Position numbers and translations under genes: made by a program. From positions 372,001 through 436,000 of the forward strand of contig JANTQA010000029.1 in assembly GCA_027625915.1 (NCBI GenBank): DNA of 64,000 nt, in the 5' to 3' direction. Positions 1 through 11,177 of this stretch are shown here, piece after piece. The stretch comes from Anaeramoeba flamelloides. Taxonomy: Eukaryota; Metamonada; Anaeramoebidae. A model generated the notes under the pieces. The model was not told the DNA's origin. It did not search any database and saw only the letters and a program-made list of their open reading frames with translations. Each line of letters opens with the position of its first letter. The first letter of the stretch is position 1.

Positions 1-466
1 TTTTTTATTTTTTTTTCTTTTATTTTTAGACAAAAAATAAATATCTCTTGAGTATAGTATTGAATATTAAAATCTAAATTTTTATATTATAATAGATAAC
101 TTCAATTATTAAAAATATTTTTATTTAAAATTTGATTTTTAATGGGCCAATTATTATGAAAGTTAGTTTATTTACTGATCTAAAGAAAATATTTGTAGAA
201 AACTAGAAAGCAAAAACATTTGTTCACCTTAATTTTCTCTGTCTGACGTGTTTAATTTTTGAAACTCCAAAGGCACCGTTGGTAACAAACCAACAGGCTG
301 TTACATGTTTCTGAAGAGTATTTATGTAAAATTTAAAAAAAAAAGTCAAAAAAGATTCCAAAAAAATTTAAAAAAGAGATTCTGTGTGTTTGTCTCAAAT
401 TCGTTGTTAATTTTGACTCAAGAGAAATTATAAAAGAAAATAATCATTTTTTTTGTAATTTTTTTG
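1..466. other. AT-rich spacer, left edge
   Basis: Non-coding spacer upstream of the first gene. The stretch near 241-320 is slightly richer in G and C than its surroundings, but I see no tRNA fold, no coding frame and no repeat shared with the rest of the window. The gene that follows starts at ATG 467; the codon just before it in frame is TTG and is not a credible start. Confidence 0.5.
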
Positions 467-2584
467 ATGAGTGTGAATAAAAAACAAACAAAACAAAATA
501 AAAAACGCCAAAGAAACAAAAACAAGAATCACGGAAACCAAAGAAAGAGAAAAAACCCACAAAAAAAAAAACAACCAAATTCTAATCCTAATAAGAAAGA
601 TAATACTAAAAATAATCGTAAAAAACAAAATGTGAGAACTCGTACCAACAACAAAAAAGGGCCAAAACAAATTGAAAAAGAAATCAAAAATAAATCGACA
701 ATTCTCACAAAACAAAGTTTACAAAATAAAAAAACGATCAACAAAAAAAACCAAAGAAGAAAATTCAACAAAAAAAAAAAAACAAAACAAGAACAAAAAC
801 CAAAACAAAAACAAAAACAAAAACAAGAAAAAGAAAAAGAAAAAGAAAAAGAAATGGAATGCTTGTTGTGTTGTGAACAAATAAAAATTCATTCACTTGG
901 CTTTTGTAACCATAGGGGTGTTTGTTTTAAATGCTCAATAAGATTATATTCTTATCAAAATGTGAGAAAATGTTCATATTGCAAACAACAGCTCAACAAA
1001 ATTATTTTTACAAGCAATCCCAGAAAACAATTTCAGGATTATAATTTGAACAAATTAAAGAAAATCAAAAACAAAAATTTCTATATTGCAGGTAATGCAA
1101 TGATGAAAAGCTATAAATTTTTGTTTAACTATTCATGTAAAAGCTGTAATAATACAAACAACACCAAAAACATGACCAGTACGACCACCAACAACAGCCA
1201 ATGTAAAATACAAAAAAATAATAACCAACGCAAAAAAGAACTAATTTTTGGGAATGATAAAAAAAAATATATGCAACATTTAAAACAGGCTCATAACAAA
1301 ACAATTTGCAAAATATGCTCTGAAGAAAAAAGTGTATTCCCCTGCGAAATACAGGAGATGACGATGGATGAACTTAATGTACATATTCGAGAACAACATT
1401 GTGTTTGTAAATTGTGCAAAAAAGTTTTATGGAACGAAGACGAATTATATAAGCATATGTCAAACAACCATTTTAGTTGCCATATTTGCGAAGAAGATCA
1501 ATTAAATAATGAATACTTTAATTCCTATAAGGAATTACAAACACATTTCCGATCCATGCATTATGTCTGTGACAACAAAAATTGTTTCAAGAACAAAAAT
1601 TATGTCTTTCGTGATCTGTTTGATTTGAAAAGCCATCAAATTTCTACCCATCTCAATAATTTGAAAAAAAATAATTCAAAAAGAAAAATTCAACTTAATT
1701 TTTCTATTAGTGATCTTTATGTCTCGGGCAACAATTACTATAGTCAAGGATACGAAAAACAAGACGAAGGCGAATATGAATATAATAACGAATATGAATA
1801 CTATGGCGAAGGAGAAGGCCAATACGAATATGGGGATGAACACGGGTATAATAACGAAGATGGATACGGGTACGGGGATGAATACGAGTACGGATACGAA
1901 GACGGGTACGGGTATGGGTATGAAAACAAGAATGATTATAACTATAATAAAGACGAGTTTCAGAAGGATTTACAGATTAATAACAATTTGACCCAAAATC
2001 TCAAATATGAAGAAGACAAACAACTAGACAATAGATTTGAAAAAGATGAAAAAGCAAAATATAAATTGAATGGAAATTTGAATTCAAATCCAATGACGAT
2101 TAAGCCGAAACCTAAAACAAAATTAAAATCAAAGTCAAAATCAAAAACAAATATAAACTCAAATCAAAAGTTTAACCAAATAAAAACAGAAAATAAGTTA
2201 AAAAAAAAAAAAGAAGAAGAAGAAAAAATTGAAAAAATAAAATCCCATATGATAGACCCAGAAAAATATGATAATTTTAAAAAAATAATTTTAGATTTTA
2301 ATAATGGTATAATAACTGCAATAAACTATTATGATCATATTTATGATTTCTTTCCAAATTTCTATATTCAAAGAAATTTCGATGAAATATGCTCCTATGT
2401 CGAGAATAGACAAAATAAAAAGATTTTAAAAAGGATACATAAAAAACAAAAAAAGCAAGATGAAGAATTTTTAAAATTTTCATCAAAAAGCAAATATAAA
2501 AAAAAATACCAAAAAGGGTCAAAATTCTCAGATAAATCGAAATGGAAAAATAAAAGATTAAAAAAACAAAATAAATTGATATGA
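467..2584 (+). CDS. ZNF598/Hel2-like RING and C2H2 E3 ubiquitin ligase
   Basis: A 705-residue single-exon protein. A RING domain starts near residue 130 (ECLLCCEQ, then CNH..VCFKCS and CSYC), followed by a block of C2H2-like fingers at about 268-400 (CKICSEE, CKLCKKVLW, CHICEEDQ, CDNKNCF, each with a trailing His pair). This order, including the unusual first finger with an ELNVHIREQH helix, is that of ZNF598/Hel2, which ubiquitinates 40S proteins on collided ribosomes and starts ribosome-associated quality control. The C-terminal stretch near 595-670 (YDNFKKIILDFNNGIITA) resembles the conserved C-terminal segment of the family. The first 125 residues are almost pure Lys/Gln/Asn and are probably disordered. 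A Gly/Tyr/Glu/Asp-rich repeat fills about 425-488. The gene ends with TGA, so TGA is a stop here. Family assignment is strong; the ligase activity itself is inferred from homology. Confidence 0.88.
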   Translation: MSVNKKQTKQNKKRQRNKNKNHGNQRKRKNPQKKKQPNSNPNKKDNTKNNRKKQNVRTRTNNKKGPKQIEKEIKNKSTILTKQSLQNKKTINKKNQRRKFNKKKKTKQEQKPKQKQKQKQEKEKEKEKEMECLLCCEQIKIHSLGFCNHRGVCFKCSIRLYSYQNVRKCSYCKQQLNKIIFTSNPRKQFQDYNLNKLKKIKNKNFYIAGNAMMKSYKFLFNYSCKSCNNTNNTKNMTSTTTNNSQCKIQKNNNQRKKELIFGNDKKKYMQHLKQAHNKTICKICSEEKSVFPCEIQEMTMDELNVHIREQHCVCKLCKKVLWNEDELYKHMSNNHFSCHICEEDQLNNEYFNSYKELQTHFRSMHYVCDNKNCFKNKNYVFRDLFDLKSHQISTHLNNLKKNNSKRKIQLNFSISDLYVSGNNYYSQGYEKQDEGEYEYNNEYEYYGEGEGQYEYGDEHGYNNEDGYGYGDEYEYGYEDGYGYGYENKNDYNYNKDEFQKDLQINNNLTQNLKYEEDKQLDNRFEKDEKAKYKLNGNLNSNPMTIKPKPKTKLKSKSKSKTNINSNQKFNQIKTENKLKKKKEEEEKIEKIKSHMIDPEKYDNFKKIILDFNNGIITAINYYDHIYDFFPNFYIQRNFDEICSYVENRQNKKILKRIHKKQKKQDEEFLKFSSKSKYKKKYQKGSKFSDKSKWKNKRLKKQNKLI

Positions 2585-3284
2585 ATCAAAGATTAAAATT
2601 ACCGTCTAATAGTATAATATATATATATATATATCTATATCTATTTATATTTAGATATTTTTACACTTATATTTTGATATATTCATATGATTTTTTTTTT
2701 GCATATTTTCATTAGTTTTATTATAAAAATTTACATTAAAATTAATTTTTTCTCTTAAAATATATATTTATCTTGATCTTTTCTGAATAGGATTGATTCA
2801 AACATAAATAAATCAATTCTATGGATATTAAATTTTAGAAAATACATTTAATAAGAAGAAATATTTTTTTTTCTTTAAAAATCAAAATATCATTTTTTGT
2901 GTATTTAATCTTTATTTAAAACAAGATCCGAAAGAAATTGTTCATTTATTTTTTATTGCCAATTGTATTATTTTGAAGCCCTTTAGTTATTTTTTTTTGA
3001 AAAAGAATAAATTGTAAAAAATTATTTAGATGAAATTACTTATATTCAATTTCTACACTTTTTTATCCCTTAAATTATTTTCAAAATTCCAAAATTAATA
3101 TTCTAAAGTTAGATATAAATTTATGAAACATACCAGCCCTTCACATATAAAAAAATTTATAATTCTATTTTTTGATTTTTTTAGACTTTTTACTTTGCCT
3201 AAAATTCCCTTTTTTAGTTTCTTTACTTTCCATATATTTTTGATTTTTAAATTATTTGGATGGGGGGTCAAATGAAGATAAAAT
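2585..3284. other. AT-rich spacer with AT microsatellite
   Basis: Non-coding. A short (AT)n tract lies near 2618-2646, soon after the stop codon of the ligase gene. I see no gene or RNA in it. Confidence 0.4.
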
Positions 3285-3590
3285 CATTAAAGGAATTTAT
3301 TAGACTTGTTCATACTTAGATCTTAATAAAAATAACTTGATCTGATCAGATCTCAAACTTACTCTTATTAAATCTTAAAGAAACCGAACTGAACCGATGT
3401 GAAGAGAAATCAAATGAAGCAAAATCGATCTAATTTTTCCTACAAATTTTCCATTCTGCCACAAATAGGGTGACTTTGCCATGTCAGTATATTGTACACT
3501 GGTTTTTATGTTAACACAAAGATTTGGGAAACTTGGACCAAAAAAAATAATAAAAAAAAAAAAGCAAACCAAAATAAAATTTGGAAATTA
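3285..3590 (+). repeat. polyA-tailed dispersed repeat, copy 1
   Basis: Shares ordered blocks with 19540-19845 in the same orientation: TTAGATCTTAA, CTGATCAGATC, ACTGAACC..GATGTGA, GTCAGTAT.TTGT, GATT.GGGAAACTT, then a long A-rich tail followed by AGCA..CAAAATAAAAT. The 3' A-tract and lack of inverted ends suggest a SINE-like element, but I could not find convincing pol III A and B boxes. Copy 1 is the more degraded of the two. Confidence 0.45.
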
Positions 3591-4694
3591 ACATAATAAA
3601 AAGAAAATTTCTGAAACAAATTCTTATTCCGTAAAATTAATATTTTATTGATTCGACATATTTTTAAATTTCAAAGTTAATTTCTAGACTTGGAGGTATA
3701 TGTTTTTTTTCTGATTTAAACGTACTTTAACAGTTGTTAAAAACAGGTGATAATTTCTATTTATTATTTACTTGGAAACTTTAAATTTTAATTAAACAAA
3801 GAAGTCCTTCTATCCAATTTTTTTGAGGATTCGATGCTTTAAAATAATTTTTATTTATAACCCTTTCTGAAAAAATTAGAAGTCTACTAACACTAAAAAA
3901 AAAAAAAAAAACAATAAAAATCTGAATTTATTCAAGTTTTTTTTGCTTATGGTATTTATTTATAAAGTTTTTAACAATTAAAAAAACAAAAATTAGAACT
4001 CTAAAAAGATTCCAACAAAACCAATGCAAAACTTCATTTTTTTAATACCCAATACAAAACACCCTTGAAACATAATTAATACTTTTAAACCCGATTGTTT
4101 TGTTGGTTAGAACGATATTAATACACCCTCATGACATATGATATAAAACTACTAGTTTTGATTTTTCTATAAATATTAGCTATAACCTTAAAATCATGAC
4201 AAATAATTTTTAAATATCTCACTTAAAATTAATTCTTGTTTTACTATGGAAATATAAAAAATAATAAGTTGATTAAATAATTTGGTTTGAATTCTGTATA
4301 TTTCAAATTTCTTTTTAAAATTAATTATATATTTTTATAAATTAATTTTATTTTATTTTTTACATCAACCAATAATTTTTAAATGAATATTATATTACAT
4401 TTGATTATTTGATATATCTAAAAATCATTTTCAATAAAAAAGTCAAAGAAAAAATTCTTTTCCATTTTAAGAAAAATCATTATAAATCCAAAAAGAGATT
4501 CTTAAATTTTTGAACGATTATTGAAATTACATTTGACTATTTTCAAGAAAAAATGGAGATAAATCTTTGATCTTACTGAAAAAATATTCTTTCTTCAGTT
4601 TTCTTTGTCGATCAGAATTTTTTGACACTTTAAATAAACAAAATTTGTAAGTAGAGAATATCACAAATAAAATAAACTTTTTTTCAGTCAAAGG
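3591..4694. other. AT-rich spacer without recognised content
   Basis: No frame, RNA or inverted repeat that I can support. It has short homopolymer A runs only. Confidence 0.4.
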
Positions 4695-5393
4695 CACTAC
4701 AAGGAAAATTTAAATACCTAAAATTAAAGTTAGCCAAAACTATACATTGGATTTAAGTTATACTTCTTTTAAAAATTATTTTTTCAAAGTTATCATAATT
4801 TTATGTAATAAAAAAAGGATAGCTATTAAACTCATGAAAATCTGAATACACCCCTTTTCAAAAATACCGACTTTTGAAAAAACACATATTTTCAGGGTAT
4901 TTTTATATTGGAAAAAATTGAAATGAATTAATTTTTGATTGAACATTAAGATTGAAAAAAGAATATATGTTAAAGCAATTTGCAGAAAACAACCGGGAAT
5001 GCATACAAAAACTCAAACACGGAAAAAAATAAAATGATAAAAAATATTCCAAAAACAGATAAAAAATCAGATTTTCAATTTAATTGAGCAATATCCTTTG
5101 ATTGAAATATTTTGTACTATTTTCAAATTGAAAAATATGTTTACTTTTATACTATTAAAAAAATACTTGAAAATTATCTCTCTACAAAGTCAATTAAAAA
5201 ATTCAAAAATTTTACAATTAAAAATGAAAAAAATATTACTGAAAAATTTCATTTTTTTTTCAATTCCTATTAATAACTATTAAAGTTGTAAACCTCATTG
5301 AAAATTGTTATGTATAATAATGTTTATTATATGAGTGTATTTCAAAAATACAAAATTTAGAGATTTTTTTTTGAAAAAATTTTCCTTGTAGTG
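4695..5393 (-). mobile_element. CACTA-ended non-autonomous DNA element, copy 1
   Basis: A 699 bp unit that begins CACTACAAGGAAAATTT and ends with the inverse, TTTTCCTTGTAGTG. Two other copies lie at 34542-35245 and 49598-50302, in the opposite orientation to this one. Shared internal landmarks include a block reading AAAAAAAGGATAGCTATTAAA in this orientation and an AATAATGTTTATTATA block near the other end. Ends starting with CACTA are typical of the CACTA (En/Spm) superfamily, which makes 3 bp target duplications. The flanks here read AGG and GGG, so no clean duplication survives. Short open frames inside are not preserved as proteins across copies. No transposase is present. Confidence 0.7.
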
Positions 5394-5877
5394 GGGGAAT
5401 CTCCCAAAAAAACATTTTTTTCAAATATCAAAATATATTTTATAAATTACCTTTGAAGATTAAATATATAAATAAGACCAATAATAGATAACAAAGAACC
5501 GTTGATGATTATACTAATTAAATCTAATTAAACAATATTATTTTTTAAAAAAATGAAAAATTAAAATTCAACATGAACAAGTTGAAACAAACAATAATTT
5601 TCATTTTATCGTTCAATTCAAGACTAAAAGATAATTCCAATAGCAATTAAAATTATTTCTCTAAAATCAATCCAATTGCTGAAATAACCTTGGAATATCA
5701 TATTACTATCAAGAAATTATTGTTCTAGCAATTAAAAAAAAAAATTGAAAATGAATTAAGTTTAAAAAAAAATCGATTAAAAAAAAAAAAAAGGTGATGA
5801 AATGATTTCAATTTTGAAATTTCCAAAATAAATTTTTTCTTCTAATATCCATTCAAAAACTTTAAGCGATTATTTTC

Positions 5878-6612
5878 ACCCTAGCTTTCTCTAGAATTAT
5901 AGTATGTTGTAATTGAGTGTAAATGATAGTAGTGCTAGATGGCTCAAATGGCATGAAAAAATCTATTTTAAACCCTATTGTAAAATAAATTATTACATTT
6001 TTTATTAATGACCACTCTTAAAAATTATCAGGACTGGAAATTTTTTCATTCGTTTTCCAAATATAAAAATAGAAACCCAAATAAACAGCATTATATTATT
6101 TAATTATTCATCTTTACAACTCCCAAAAATAATTATTTGAAGAATTTATTAAATTTCAAAGATTAACTCAATAATCATCAACATAAAAACCCAAAGTTTG
6201 ATTAACTTTGTTTCCTTTTTATAAAGCAAATTGTAATTTCAATATGTTTCCAATATTTCAGAAATAATTGTTCAAAAGAATCTATTTATTAATTATTTAA
6301 TTTTTTTAAAAAAATAAATTTTTTACCAATAATTTATATTTCGCCACAAATTTTCGAAAGATATTTAACAACTTTGTAGTATGAATATTGATAATTCAAC
6401 CTTTAGATTTGTGGCGAAATGCAGATTTTTTTTCTAAAAGTTTTTGAATTTTTTATTCATACAAGGATTATTTTTAATTGATTGGATCAACAAATATTAC
6501 TTTTTGACTTATTGATTTTTTAAAGACATTTGAACCATGTAGAATTAATGTGTTTACACCCCATATCCATACACTTTTTTCTTAGGCTTCTCCTTGGAAG
6601 ACATTAATCCAT
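5878..6612 (+). repeat. dispersed 730 bp repeat (family B), copy 1
   Basis: Matches the reverse complement of 11855-12575 over its whole length, and 40555-41540 in the same orientation. Landmarks are TTTCTCTAGAAT..AGTATGTTGT at the left, GATTAACTCAATAA.CATC in the left half, TTTCCAATATTTCAGAAATAAT before the centre, and CTTAGGCTTCTC.TTGGAA at the right. The centre forms a hairpin with TTTCGCCACAAAT arms at about 6349-6421. It is probably an old non-autonomous DNA element. Inverted ends are weak. Confidence 0.6.
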
Positions 6613-6800
6613 TAAACACATACAATTCATCCAATTACAACTAGAACCCTTTTAACTGCAAAATAAACTCTTTTTCAAAGAAAAGTGCACACACCTCTCA
6701 AATTATCAATACTATTGAATTTGGTTGTTAATAAGATAATAACTTTTTGGTGATTTTCATTTTAATTATTCATTTTTTCGTTTTTTAGTTTTTTTTATTC

Positions 6801-7200
6801 ATGGATATTAAACAGTTGGTAAATGAAAAAACAAGATAAGAAGAAATCAATTTGGAAATAATCTACCAGTGTATAAATGGAAACAGTTTAAGTTTGATTT
6901 CAAATGAGCTAGATATAGCAATTAAGAAATACCATTATTGGATTGATGTATTGAACAAAGAAAAAAGAAAAAAGAAAAAAAAAACAATTCCAACAAAATA
7001 CCCAGATGAATTGTTGCTTTATATTGAATATGAGACTTTAAAGAACAAAAGTTTGACGCTTAAAGAGTAATCAATAAAATGTAAAGAACTTTTCCCCAAT
7101 TCACCCTTTTCAACGGTTTTTATTGTTTATATATATATTTTTTCCCAACAATTTACAAAACGAGATATTTCTCATTTCAAATAAAAAGGACACAACAATT
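6801..7200 (+). pseudogene. fragment of a pogo/CENP-B-type transposase DNA-binding region
   Basis: In one frame from ATG 6801 the translation reads EEINLEIIYQCINGNS, LSLISNELDIAIKKYHYWI, then after a basic linker YPDELLLYIEYETLKNKSL and IKCKELFPNSPFS. This resembles the two helix-turn-helix units (Psq-type, then CENP-B-type) at the N-terminus of pogo/Tigger-like DNA transposases and CENP-B-derived proteins. The frame has in-frame stops at 6837 (TAA) and 7068 (TAA), and no DDE catalytic region follows; an AT microsatellite interrupts the next stretch. So this is a decayed fragment of a plain DNA transposon, or a host gene relic. The match is from pattern memory and is moderate. Confidence 0.4.
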
Positions 7201-7520
7201 TTTAAAATATTTAATTTTAATTTTTATTGTTTTGTATTAATGAGTTTTAAATATTGAGTTGACTGTTTTTTTTATGTTTTAAAGAGTTTTTTATGTTTTA
7301 TAGAGTTTATTATATTTTAGAATGATAGTACAATTAATTTGGTTCAATTATGAATAATTATTGAAAATTTCTGTTCCATTTTATTTGAAAAAGATTTTAT
7401 TTTTCAAAAGTTTCATATCTGAAAATATGCTGAATAAAATAAAAAGCCAAAATAATTAAATAATCAATAAAAAATCAAAAAGTGAAAAATGAAAAAGACT
7501 TTTATTAAAAAGAAGAAAAA

Positions 7521-7998
7521 TTATTTTTTAGTTAATTTGATTAATAATTGGGTTACTTTGTTTAATTCACTTTCAAGATTATTTGATTTTTGTTGTAAAA
7601 TTTTTATACAGTCTTGGAATATCTGGTTCATTGAATTTAATTGTTTAATTTCAGTATCCTTTTCGAGTAATATTTTTTGTAAATGTTCTAATTGAAATTG
7701 TATTTCAGAAACTTTTTCTTGTGGGATAGTATTCTCATCTTCATTTGAAGTTCCATAAATATTGCTTAAATTTTTTATTTGCTTTTCGATTTCTTGAATA
7801 TCCAATTCTTTTTTTTTCTCAAAATTGATAAGAATATCTAAATCATTTTCAGTTTGCTTTTTGTCATTTTGTAATTCTTCGATACCATTTAACATACCCA
7901 CCTCTCTTTCTTCTATTAAGTCATACAATTGATCAAATTCTTGTTTCGTTAAATATTTATTTAGACTTTCACTATCTAGACTCATGTTTTTAAATTGA

Positions 7999-8044
<46 letters not shown>

Positions 8045-11000
8045 TTTTATTACTATTATTCATTAATTCATTAATTTGTTTCATGGTTTCATCTTGTGTT
8101 TCATTGGATTGCGTTTCATTTTCTTTTAATGAGGATTGTTGATTCATATTATTTGAGTTATTATCTTCATAATCTTTGACCTTTAAAAATAATTCATTAA
8201 TTTCATTATTATACGAATTTGATTTTTTTTGAGGATTGTTTTGATTTGTTTGTGATTTGTTAATTTGCTTTTGTTGTTGTGTTTGGGTTTGAGTATTATT
8301 TAATTTCGGCTTCATCAATGGCTTTGCCTTTTTCTTTGGTGGTTGGTTACTTTTTTTGACAAAATAGTTTGTCTCAATTCTTGTTTGCAATGGAACCGTT
8401 TTTGGTTTTATTGTAGTGAATTGTTTAATTTCATTTGGCTTTTTTTGTTCAATTGTTGTTTCCTTCTTTATCGTATTGCTTTGCTTTTTCACGTTATTAT
8501 TTTCTTTAATATCACTTGAACGAACGATTTCCTGCTTTGGTCTTGATGAAACAAAATTTGATGGGGGGCTTACTTTTAAAAAACAGGAATAAGTATGGCC
8601 TGCCTTAATAGCAAAAATTGTAAACCCCTTAGGTATCGTTATTGGTGGCTTTTGTACAAGATCAGATCTACTACCATACGTTTCCATTTTGGCTCCAAAG
8701 CCATATAATATATTATCGTCGGTAATTACAAATGTATATTCATCACCAACAGAAACAAAATTTATGATCATATCAGAAAAAAAGTCAATTTCTTTCCAAG
8801 CTTTTATGTCTTTTGGCTGACAACTGTTTCTTGAATTACCAGTCGAAAAAATTTTCCCTTCTAAAGAAATGGCAATAGAAAAATCCATCCCTGGATAAAT
8901 ATACTGGATTTTTCTTTGTCGAAAAAATTTTATTTTAGCTGGCCCAAATTGATTTTTTTTTGAATTGTTACCAATTTGCCCCTAAAGCCATAAATATAGG
9001 TATTCATTAAAAAATTAAATTAAAAAGTTATTTTTATTAAAATTTTGTGTAAAAATTAATAGTTTTTAATTTTGTTGATTTTAGAATCAATAATTCATAA
9101 CACGATCTTAATCATTTTAGTGGGACTTGTAATAACACCAAAGATTAAAGGTATCAATAGGATTTTACAATTAATTGTCAATTTTTTGAATATTTTCAAA
9201 CAAATAAAATCAATTCCAATTAATAATTCCAATAATAGAAAAAAAATAATAGATATTCTCAATTAACTGATTGAAATAATAATATTTCTTTATTTATACT
9301 CTGGATAATTGGAAAAGAATATTGCCTAATTTTTTTTATATTTCAAGAAATTTAATAAATTATTTGTGAATAAAATAAATGATCAATTTATTTAGATCTC
9401 CAAGGATTCAATATTTGATTTTATTTTATTGTATTTTGAAAATAAGATTAAAAGTTGAAATGTTATTTGTTCTGATAAACTATGAGAAATTATTGAAAGT
9501 GAGATTTCATCAAAATAAAAAGGTTTTGAAAATTTTTCTTCTTTTTTTAATTTGATCCAAAAATCCAAACGAAATGGAGATCTTTTTACTGATAATTTAA
9601 TTAAGAAAAAAATATATACTTTTTTAAAAATGATAATTCATTTCTCTAAAGTTGTTAAAAGAAGTTTATTTATCAAATTTAATTGTATCTTTGTGGAAAT
9701 AATCACTCTATTACCTTTTGTAAAAAAAAATAAATTATAGTAAATATTCACTTGATGTAAATTTTCTACCAATTTTAGCAATTAGGACTAGTAAGTGGAA
9801 TTCAACCCCCCCCCCCCCGTTTTAAATTGCCATCATAAGAATAAACTCTTTTTTTTTTTTAACCTACCAAAGTTTCATACTTTGAAAATTCTTGAGTGGG
9901 ATACTGGTATTTGAATTATAAATGGTAACAAATTTTCAGTTATTTTTCATTTCCTTTTTCAAATAGAGCAATAAATTACAAATTACTTCTTTCTTTGAGA
10001 ATTCTCTTTGAAAACTCGATTTTTAAAAGAAAAAAAGAAAAATTACTATAATTTATTTTTCACATTTGTTATGCAAATACCAGTAGAAAAATAATCTATC
10101 TAAAAAGAGAGCAAATGTTTCATTATCTTTATGTAAATCAAATGATTAAAAGGTACAAATTTAATTTACCTTGTTGGTATTTAGTAAAAATTTTACTGAA
10201 AATGATTTTTCTTAATGGTTGTTTAATTCAAGAATACTCAAAACAAAAAAATAAAAAAAAAAAAAACAAGGGCAATCAGAAAAATATTTACAGAATCATT
10301 CCTTCCCCATCCTTTCTTTTCACCGTTTTGGTATTCTGCAAAAACATGATATGATAATCCAAAATATAAATTTGATATCTTTTGTTGTACGAGTGCAGGC
10401 TTTAATAAAGAATAGTTTTTTCCATTCCCAAGTTCTCCAAAAAAGCCATTTCTTTTTAATTTGTTGAAAAAAAAAAACATAAAAAAAATATTATTTATAT
10501 TTAGCAACTCAAGTTAATTCCGTTTAAGAATGAAAAAAAAAGCGTAGAAACAATTAAAAAGTGTTCTGAATTTGTTTACCCAAAAGCAAAGAGATTTCCA
10601 TTTTCACAGAGAACAAAGGAAGTAGAAAAAGAAGCAGCAATTTTAAAAGGATTTTTATTTTCAAAAAACAAGAGCTTTTTTGGTTCTTTTAGGCTTTGTT
10701 TAGTTCCGTGTCCTAATTGCCCAACAGCGCCTATTTTAAAAAAATGATCGATTTAGGATTCAAGGTGAAAAAGTTGTTTTTTTGTTTTTGAGTTTTTTTA
10801 TTCTGTTTCTGTTTTTTGTTTGTTTTTTGAATTAAATTAAAATAAAAAAAATATTAAAATCAATATTTACCAACACCCCAAGTGTAAATAGAATTATTTT
10901 GAGAAAGTGCAATAAAGTGAGCATTTCCAGAAATTACAGATGCTATTTTTTCTGTATCAAATTTTCTTAAAACAGTTTCATCAGGAGATCCTGCTGCATA

Positions 11001-11177
11001 AATAGAGTACAACTCACCAGCAGAAGTAAGGAAAACAGTTGCAGATCGTGTTGAGACAATCTGCTTTACAGTACCTTGTGGAACAACTTGTAATTCTTTT
11101 AATTCTAAGACTTCTCGATCGCGCTTGATCCCAAGAAGACCTTTATGGTTATCTCCAAATGCAAACCAATAAGCCAT
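7521..11177 (-). CDS. RCC1-repeat protein with polyQ and C-terminal coiled coil (4 exons)
   Basis: Exons, in transcript order: 11177-10871, 10730-10580, 10451-10292, 8981-7521, giving 692 residues. All junctions are GT-AG and the phases (1, 2, 0) rejoin RCC1 repeats exactly: TWGVG|AVGQLGHG, LFAFG|NGFFGELGNG and GWGRNDS|GQIGNNS. Repeats fill roughly residues 1-330 and should form a beta-propeller. RCC1 itself is a nucleotide exchange factor for Ran, but many protist RCC1-repeat proteins are adaptors, and nothing here proves Ran binding. After the propeller come a basic Asn/Gln-rich linker, a run of about 12 Gln (8004-8040) and a long coiled coil (about 7530-7990). The first two introns are 140 and 128 nt. 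The third is 1,310 nt and holds repeats. The ATG at 11177 starts directly on a propeller strand. Confidence 0.82.
9050..9790 (+). repeat. dispersed repeat (family H), copy 1, inside RCC1 intron 3
   Basis: Its left half (about 9130-9400) matches 59480-59740, including AGATTAAA.GTATCAATAG, AAAGAATATTG..TAAT and GAATAAAATAAATGATCAAT. Its right half (about 9570-9740) matches 16080-16240, including TTAAAAATGATAAT.CATT and CTTTGTG.AAA.AAT.ACTC. It is therefore a composite reconstructed from partial copies. No inverted ends or coding sequence were recognised. Confidence 0.45.
9806..9818. repeat. C13 homopolymer in RCC1 intron 3
   Basis: Thirteen consecutive C on the plus strand, so G13 in the intron's sense strand. 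It is the only long C/G run in the window. Confidence 0.95.
9904..10083. mobile_element. TA-flanked MITE (family A), copy 1, in RCC1 intron 3
   Basis: A 180 bp unit with inverted ends CTGGTATTTGAAT and GCAAATACCAG, flanked on both sides by TA. The same ends and TA flanks bound 39701-39865 and 57424-57581. The TA duplication fits a Tc1/mariner-type or similar transposase acting in trans. It is non-coding. Confidence 0.7.

Noticed and set aside
241-320. Possible tRNA or small RNA in a slightly GC-richer patch
   Set aside because: No cloverleaf, no A or B box and no partner repeat in the window.
464-466. TTG as a start two codons upstream for the ZNF598-like gene
   Set aside because: The adjacent ATG at 467 is the normal eukaryotic start, and no upstream homology requires extension.
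5098-5283. A 61-codon frame within the CACTA-ended element
   Set aside because: Its counterpart in the copy at 49720-49911 survives only because the DNA is similar; the sequence has no recognisable domain and is purely low-complexity Ile/Lys/Phe.
9072-9740. Short plus-strand frames inside RCC1 intron 3
   Set aside because: They lie in a dispersed repeat and an intron, are AT-driven and match no family.
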